A stretch of DNA of 64,000 bases, from positions 474,036-538,035 of the forward strand of contig VZSE01004150.1 of assembly GCA_013398275.1 (NCBI GenBank). The letters run 5' to 3'. Position 1 is the stretch's first letter. Every line of letters starts with the position of its first letter. This document shows, one piece after another, positions 52,201-61,200 of this stretch. Source of the DNA: Promerops cafer (Eukaryota; Chordata; Aves; Passeriformes; Nectariniidae). The position numbers were made by a program, and so were the translations under genes. A model generated the notes under the pieces. That model saw nothing but the letters and a program-made list of their open reading frames with translations. It was not told where the DNA came from and ran no database searches.

Positions 52201-55200
52201 GCAACCTGGTCTAGTGGATGGTCTTCCTGCCCATGGCAGGGGGGCGGAAAGTATTGGTCTTTAAGGTCTATTCCAACCCAAATTGTTCAGTGATTCTATA
52301 AAACACTTCTTGGTGTTCATGTTTATAAAAATGTTTCTTGAATTTTACTGGGAAATGGCTATGAAATCTTGTTTTTAGAATAAGTGCAGCTTGTATTTGT
52401 GAATATGTTGCTGCAGAGAGAAAGGACGAATCAGGTTTACTTCTGTTTTCTTCTTTCTCATTCTCTAGGTAACCAACACAAAAAGTAACTGCACAAAAAC
52501 AGCAGTAAAATGGGTATTTTAAAAAATCATAACCTTTTACATTCTCTGAGAATATTAAAATAAGATTGGTAAATTTTTAATGTTTAGGAAATATTAATGC
52601 ATTATTTTAACCTGACAGGATCTGTCTACTTTTTATGAACAAATGTCAAACCAAACTTTATACTGCGGGGTTAGCAAGTTGTAAATGTGCCTTTGACATT
52701 AATAGGAATTGTAGGTACTTTAATTAAAGTTTCCAAAGGACATGTTTCCTCAAATGCTCACAGTTCTATGTAGATGGTTAATCTTCCTCATACATTTCTA
52801 TCTCCAGTTTGTACTGAGTGCAAATTGTGCTTATGACTTGAATGAAAACTTAATTTATTATCATACAGTGGCTGTATTTTGTGAGCTAGCAGAGCCAGCT
52901 GTAGTGCTGGTTCAGTGTGTGAACTCTGCTACTACTCAGTGATTTCCCATCCATCCTGTTCAGGACACACAACCATTAATTTCTCTCTGCCCAGTGCAGA
53001 GCTCTCAGGAATCTTTGTTTTATGGGGAAGTCCAGGTTTTAACACAGAATAAATAATTTGCACATCACATTTTTTACCTCTTTACTCTGATATTCTTTTC
53101 ACGTGCAAGGCAATAAGGTGAGAATGTCCTGTTAGTGCAGTGCAGTGAGTTTTGGAAAAAGAACCCAGCTTTGCTCATCCTCGTTTTACAGCTGCCCAGC
53201 AAAGGTCAGAGGAGAGGAGCTGCCCGAGAACCACGGTGGCAAAAACATGATACTGCCTTGGCAAGGGCTGTAACACATGCAGGGCTGTGCTGGGGCCAGG
53301 GACATGAGCACAGAGTCTGTGCTCCCTCCCTGGCTCCCTCCGGAGGGAGCACAGACTCTGCCCAGCCCAGCACCGGGCACCTGGGGGACACTGGTGTGTC
53401 CTGCCCGTGAACGCCTGCTGAGCTGCTTCCTTTTGGGTTTCTGGGAGATGTGATGTGTGTCTTGTGGCTTGTAAAGTCAGGAGGGTTGGATCCTCGTGAC
53501 TGCAATTACTGGGCTGAGGTATTAATTTCTGAAGGATGCTGGACAGGCTGTCTCTCTAAGATGCTTAGCTGTAGTTAGGAGCAGCCAGGCAGCCAATGCT
53601 TGCCACTCCAGCAGTCATGATGGCCTTCAATTAAACAGCAATTGACCATATCAGAGTACATGTAACACAGAGTTTTTTGTGTCTTAGCTGTACATTGCTC
53701 AGCCCCTAGAAAGAGAAATCAAATGTCTGCTGGGGTTTAGGTTTTACTCCTACCTGACCTTGAATAGAGCCAGTTTGAGTTTAAAGCATGTTTGCCTCAG
53801 CTATGCAGCAGACCATTGTGTTGGCTGCTTAGCCCTTCACTATTTACTAGAGAACTTTCCAGTTTGAAAAGGCCTTGTTCCTAGATATGACAGATGTGTT
53901 GCAGTTTATATAAGACAGCAATTTGGAGCAGGAGCATTTCTCTTGCATTAAATTGATGCTCACAGCAGTCTCCATATTGTGTGCAGCTATCTTTAGAAAT
54001 AGCTGAATATATCTATGCCCTCAGTGAAATGTAGAAAGCTGCACTACTGAGGAGGTATTTCATTATTTAAAAGGTGAATGTTAAGATTCACTGCTGCTGA
54101 TGCTCTGTACATGACACAAACTGCAGATACAACATATCGGTGCTAAATTAAAGAATAATAGAACTGAGATAGAGATGGTATTGCTGAGCTTATCCTTCTG
54201 ACAATTCTGTAGCAATAAGTTGCCTCCTCAAAATGTCCCTTCTCCTCAATTTTTCTCAAGAGTTTAAATGCAACTTTTTTTCTTCTTTTCTATTTTTTTC
54301 CCATAAGAGACCCAAGAGCTTGAGAACTGCTTGTTTATAAATAATGAAATTTCCCGTAGTTAGGTATGCCCTGAGACAAGTATTCAATCATTTCTCTGCC
54401 TTTGGGTGCCAGCTCTGACAAGAGTTAGGCTGTGGCTCAGTGGATGAACTGTCAACCTTAATCCTCATACTTAGAATTTATATAGCAAGTTTATTTAGTG
54501 AAGTAGTTTCTGTTTTCTTAGAAACCTTTAAAAGCCTGCAAATATTGTCATGCTTACTCTAATTTAAGCCACTGTCCTATTCTACGGTTTACTGACCTTA
54601 TTTTCACTGTAATGTTTATTTTTGCTGATACTGTAGAAGTGGTCATTCTGCAGTAGTTTGCCCTTCTAACAGGTTATTTATTAAAGATGTTGGAGAATCG
54701 CTGTGCAAAGCACATTGCATAGGGCAACCACCTCAGTACTTCAAACAGTGCAGTAAAGGTATTTCTCCACGACAAGTTCAGAAGTGACCACTTCTGCCCA
54801 TGTGGCTGTCCTGAAGTTTTGCACAGCTCCTCTCTAATTCCTAAGCACCAATGACCTTTGAACTGCAATTTAGGTGTCCAGTCAGCAGAATTATTTCTGG
54901 AGCAATGGCAGCCTGTGAGTAACTGTTGTGTAAAAGTAGAGAATGGAAAGCCCTACCTCTCTTCTCAGTGCTCCGCTCACACGTGCTGGGATCATCTCGG
55001 CATGGAGGGGCAGTGCTTCCTAGGTATGTGGCTTTGTGCTCCCATGCTTTTGTGGTGAAACGTGTAGCTTCTCTCACACCTCTGCACGAACAACATGTAT
55101 TCTGACATCTGGGCATCACCACGTTTGTCAAAGAGCAGAGTGGAATAGTAATGAAAATCAGTGAAACTGCAGCAAAACTCATTTGTGGGGTTTTCATCAC

Positions 55201-58200
55201 AGATTTTCTTGTTACCTTCCTAGGTCCGATGTTGTTGTTCTGTGCTTTTCAATTGCTAATCCTAATTCCCTGAATCATGTGAAAACAATGTGGTATCAAG
55301 AAATCAAGCACTTCTGTCCTCGCACACCTGTCATTCTGGTGGGCTGCCAGCTGGATCTCCGCTACGCAGATCTCGAGGCTGTTAACAGAGCCAGACGGCC
55401 TTTGGCAAGGTAAAGTTTAAACAAAAAACAAGAATTAAAAAAAAAAATCACCTTGGTAATCAGGTACAATACTTGCAAAAGAGAAACTGGAGAGCCTAGT
55501 TTCCTTTTTTTTGTACTATGAACATATATGTGCTTTCTTCTTTTTTTAATTCTGTTGTCTGAGTTGGTTAGTTCTTTAACACACACAGTTATTAGGTTTC
55601 CCACAAAATTTTTGCACATTGGATATCTAAACGTGTTTGGGTGGCAGAACACTACACTAAGATAGAGATGGTAATGATTATTGAATGTTGTCTTATTTAT
55701 CTTTCTCCATGAACATGTGTATCATGTCCTACCCTCTCACTATTGTCAGGTACTGTTTTAAACTGCCAGATTCTACTTGAATTTTCTTAATTCTCAATTT
55801 TTTTTTTTTTTTGTAAATGTAATCCTAGATCATAGCAGAAAATGAAATGGTTGCAAATTAACTTCTAAAAATTCTGAGATTAAAAGAGAGTTTGGGGATT
55901 GTTCTAGAGAAGCTTTGTTTCTTTCTCCCAGATACAAAATACAACCATTCACATATTTGACCACAACAGTCCCACAAAAACTGGCTTGCTTCTAATTTAT
56001 TCCTTTTATGGGAATTTCAATGAGACCAGATTCACGGAAATAATATCCATGATTGTGTAATTAATGACTGTATTGTAACAAATTTCCGTAAAGAGATTGA
56101 ATTAATATTTTGTGGGCCCTTAGAAAACTTGGCATTGCATTGCAGTCAAACTCTTGACTTAGCAATATGATTTTTATAGGTCTATTTGTTTATTAAACAT
56201 TTCTCTGTTGTGAGGGTGGGGCAGGCTTTTTGGTTGACTCTTTAAAAGGAAATGGTCTTTTTACAAAACTCTTCTTCTGCCCTAATCCTCCTCCCTGATT
56301 TCACCATTAGTAAGTTTGAGTCAGCACTCTGCGCGTCTGGCACCGACTGCTGCCACCTGAACTGGTTATTTACTAGCTGGCACTCAGCAAGCTGTTGTCT
56401 GGGCTGTGTTCTGTCTGTGCCAGCTCCTGTCTGCCCAGAGTGGTGGGCTCAGAGAACACACTCTTGGGTCGTGTCTTCCGGGGAGATTATTTTTTTTCTG
56501 GGAAAATGGATCCTAGCCCAGACTTTTTATTGGTTTGTTTACCCTGCATCATGTACTAGAGCTGCTCTGGAAATTCATGAGTTCCCACATAATACTTCTA
56601 CAGCCAAAACAAGCCTGTCTCTTGCAGGGTGTGTTCAATTACTCTTTTGTTGTAGGCTTCTTTAAGAAGCATGAGCTTAAGAAATATTTCTGTTTCATAT
56701 TTATCTGTATTTCTGGCATTTTTTATGTCATGAGAATTTCCTTTTGTGTTTAAATGATGGATACGAAGGAAGGCTCTGACAGAATATCTGAGTAGTAAGG
56801 GGTGGTAGGAGGTTTTTTAAATAATAAAAGTTCTCGAGTATCCTATCAAATTTTTTTACTGTAAATTTCACTTTAAGTAAGAGGCAGCTCAATTTTGCAT
56901 AAATGATTTCTACATATGTTTAGTAACATTGCAAAGACACCACCAAACTTAAATGAAATTTACAAGTATGTGCTATTCTACAACTCTGTGGAGTCATGAT
57001 TGTAGATTTCCAAAGGGCTTTGTGCACTTAGTTTTATATTTTGTTTCATTTGAATGATGGTTATCATGGATTTAGTGCTGAATATTTGGTAAAATTCCAT
57101 GGTTTTGAGTGTAACTTTGTGTGACAAGGTTCATTTTTTGTTTAACCCTAGGCCGATAAAAAGGGGAGACATTTTGCCACCAGAGAGAGGCAGAGAGGTT
57201 GCCAAGGAACTCGGGATACCCTACTATGAAACCAGTGTATTTGACCAGTTTGGGATTAAAGATGTGTTTGACAATGCAATTAGAGCTGCCCTGATCTCCA
57301 GAAGACACCTGCAGTTCTGGAAGTCTCATTTGAAGAAGGTCCAAAAACCTTTGCTTCAGGCTCCATTCCTACCTCCAAAAGCCCCTCCTCCGGTTATCAA
57401 AATTCCCGAGTGTCCCACGCCGAGTGTGAATGAAGCTGGATATTTATTGGACAGCCCACTGTGTGCAGATGTCATGTTTGTTCTTCAGGAGCAGGACTGC
57501 ATTTTTGCTCACAAGATTTACCTAGCTACCTCCTCTTCAAAGTTTTATGACCTTTTCTTAATGGAATGTGAGGAAAGTCCATACTTGGATGAAACACAGT
57601 GTAATAAAGAAAATACAAATAAGGATGTTCTGACAAGTCACCTCGAGACAAACACCGACAGTGATGAGGCATCCTTGAAATCTCCTGATGTTAAAATTCC
57701 CCCACCAGAAAGCAGTGAGTCTTTAAGCATGCTAGAACCTGAATCTGGTGAAACAAACTCTGCAGCAAGATCTCTGTCATCCTGGGGTAAGGGGTTTGTT
57801 AGTGTGCACAAGGAAATGCAAGTGAATCCTGTCTCAAAGCGGACGTGTCCTGTAACTGTGGTAAAAATGGATTCGTCTGTGCAGGCCACACCTTTTAAAA
57901 CAGTTTTGCAGTTTTTATACACAGGCCAACTGGATGAAAACGAAAAAGACCTCACCAGACTGGCTCAGATTGCTGAAATCTTGGAAGTATTTGACTTGCG
58001 AATGATGGTGGAGAATATTATGAATAAAGAAGCCTTCATGAATCAAGAGATTACTAAAGCATTTCATGTCAGAAAAGCTAATCGGATAAAAGAGTGCCTT
58101 TGCAAAGGGACGTTTTCTGGTAAGTAAATACATGCTTAAGCAGGAAGAGAGCTATTTTTTTTTCTCACCCATGTTACTGTCACTGCATAGACTTCAAACA

Positions 58201-61200
58201 ATGTGACAGCTTACATTGTTCTGAGAGGAGGGATGACCCCAGAATTGTAGTGCTACTCAGGCCAACTGTTCCAACCTGGCATTCTGTAGTTTCATTTCTT
58301 AAACTCTACTCACAGCTTTTAAATAAGAGACCCAATTCTCAGAAATGCTGAACATTCAGTAGCCCCCTTTAGAATCGAGGCTTTTCATTAACAATTTAAA
58401 ATGCAAGAGTTATTTTTGAGGTGGAGGTCATGGAAAATGAAGGAAGTCCTTGGTTAACAGCATGCAAGTGAAACATTCTTGAGACAAGGTCACACCTTTA
58501 ACACAGACTTGTAGCACTCCTGTGCCTTTGTTCCCATGGCAGATGTGACATTTAAATTGGACGATGGAAGCATCAAGGCCCACAAGCCACTGCTGATCTG
58601 CAGCTGTGAGTGGATGTCTGCTATGTTTGGAGGATCATTTATTGAAAGCTCCAACAGTGAGGTATTTGTCTATTTTTGTCTCTTTTGTTTACAATGTCTG
58701 ATGGATTTAGGATGATGGAAGCATCATCTATTTGAAAGGTTGCAACAATCCCTAGAATCAGGGATTTATTTTCCTTGCAAACCTGGGATGCTTTTCTTCT
58801 TAGGGCATTAAATAAGGTTGCCCAGGAAGACAACATACTTTCTCCAATGCACAAGTTTTCCTCCAGCACTGGACTGTGTGTTTAAACCCAAAGTCCTGTA
58901 AAATATTAAATATGGGGAAGGAAATTAAGTATGAATTTGTGAGTTTCTTCAAAATATTTTTTTAGATTTTGTGAATATATATTTATATAATCAAAATTAC
59001 TACAAAGGATGCTTGGGGCAGGGACATTGATAAAGAAATTAAAGATGAAAAAGGGTTAAAGACACATGAGTGTTAAACTAGAAAAGGAAGCTGTTTTCAC
59101 AGTAGAAACTGAGCTAACTTTAGGAGAAGGTCTACTATCTCAAGCAGAAACTCAGCATAGATTCTGTAATGCATCATCTTGTCCTTTAGAGTAAAGCAGG
59201 TATGCAATACAGTTTACAGGATCTCAATGCTTTGAATAAGATTTTACAAAAGAAGCCCTGTATTTTCATGTGCATTCATGGTCTGTTTTTCAAATTCCAA
59301 ACACTCTACTAATATTTTTTCTTGTTCCAAACCCAGTTGTTTAGGTTTTGGGTTTTTTTTTTGTTTGGTTTTCTTGTTGCTTTCCATACAATTATGCTCA
59401 TATGAAGCATTAAAGATTTTGTGTTTAGTATCCTGATGGATATTTTTCTACTTAGATTTTTCTGGCTTCTTCTAGTAGAGCTGTAAATATAATTCCTTTC
59501 CCAGAGGCACACTCAACAAGTGGTTCAATAAAAATACATCATTTGATTGTAGTATGCAGCATTTGGCAATGAAGAATATGCAGTTATTTTCTATCAGCCT
59601 ATTTTTAATTATTAGCTTCACAGTCTTAGCTCATCTTTCCCATCTAAAATATTTAGCTTCTACATCGTAGAGTTTAAAGCATTCAGTAATGCTTTTGGAA
59701 GTTTTAAAATGTAGGTAGATATTAATTGAAGGGCTTACAAATAATAAAAACCATCTATTTTTACATACTACCTTTTCTGTATTTGGGGCAAATTTTATAA
59801 ATTCATTCATTAAATTTACAGTTCTCTGCATTAAAAAAAATACATCAATAATGGATGAGTTTCACAGCTAGTTGCTCTCACTTGGAGAACTGAGCTGCTT
59901 CCCAGAGTGGCTGATATGCATGAAAGGTTTATGCTTTAGCATGAGAAATTAGACAGTTTTTGTCCTAGTCTTGGTAGCTTCATCATTACATGTGTGGGGC
60001 AAAAAGGGCTTACTTTTTTTTCCTCATTTCTTCAGTTGTCAGTTCCTTCTCAACTTTGTTTACCTGGATAATTTGGTTATTTACCAGAAGACTGAGAGGG
60101 GTGGTTTTGCTGTTATCCTTTGTTTTCTGTTATTCTCAGAATCCACAGAATATCCCTTGCCAGGAGCAGATAGATTGCATTCCTCAAGGAGTCCACCAAG
60201 GGAGGCTTGGCATGGGAAGTGCTCAGTGACTGTTATGTGTAGCTGTCAATTTGCAGGCTACAGAGCATTGAAACAGTCACTGTTTGATGTGGATCCAATT
60301 CCAGCTTGGATATAACCTGGCAAAGGATCTGACTCTGGAGCAATGCTTACCTGTTGGCAATGTCTTGAACTTGAATGGGAAATTTCTACTTTGAAAAATG
60401 TTTTCCCTGCATTTCTGAAATGCCTTGAAAAGCAAAAGGGATAGTCAAGCAAAGTGAGAGAAGTGAAATATAGCTGCTATATGAAAGTCCCTTAATAATT
60501 ATAAATTCTCTTCTTAAATATCTTTTCCAGGTAGTTCTGCCCAACATAAACAAGACCTCCATGCAAGCAGTTTTAGATTACTTGTATACCAAGCAACTGT
60601 CCTCCAGTCAGGAACTGGACACCCTTGAGTTAATTGCATTGGCAAATAGGTTTTGCCTTCCTCACCTGATTGCTCTAGCAGGTAACAATTTGGGGCCTTG
60701 TCCAATGCAGCTGAAATGAGCTTTAATGGTTTTTGGAACACGTGAGATTTTCTCAAGTGTCAGAGAAAATAATTTATTTTTTCTGAGAGGGCTATTGTAA
60801 TGCAAATGAATATTTTCACACAGAGAAATGTATTTGCTTCTCTCTTGTCTTTTTTAGTTTCATGCTAATCCAGCTCAGAACACTGAAGTTTTCTGTGCTT
60901 TAAAAACAGAAAGTGTAAACCTTCTCTTTAGCGTTGAGGATAATGTGTGTGGACTGCAATATCCATTCTATTGTTGTTAATTTACCTAAAACCAGGAAGG
61001 ATTCTGGGTTCTCCATCAAGCAATGAATGAAGTGCTCCACCTTATATTTCTGTTCAAAGAGAGTAACTAAGCCAATCCAAAACTTACCTAGATGATCATG
61101 TTGTTAGAAATGCTGTCTAGGTCCCTTTTCACTAAATGAGAATTGGATATTTTGGTATATCCATGGGGATTCAACCCTCATTTCAGGAAGGAAGCCTTTT

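Larger units (their letters stand above)
43707..55223 (+). other. RHOBTB1 intron 2, 11.5 kb
   Basis: This is by far the longest intron between coding exons. It holds an AT-rich microsatellite-like tract near 44340-44373, a conserved-looking segment with an AG|GT junction near 46912, a CR1 fragment at 52010-52300 and a 19 bp perfect inverted repeat at 53311-53360. I found no nested gene. The short frames in it show no family motifs. Confidence 0.8.

Noticed and set aside
53135..53505. Overlapping frames on both strands around 53.2-53.5 kb
   Set aside because: The similarity of the two strands is explained by the 19 bp inverted repeat, not by genes.
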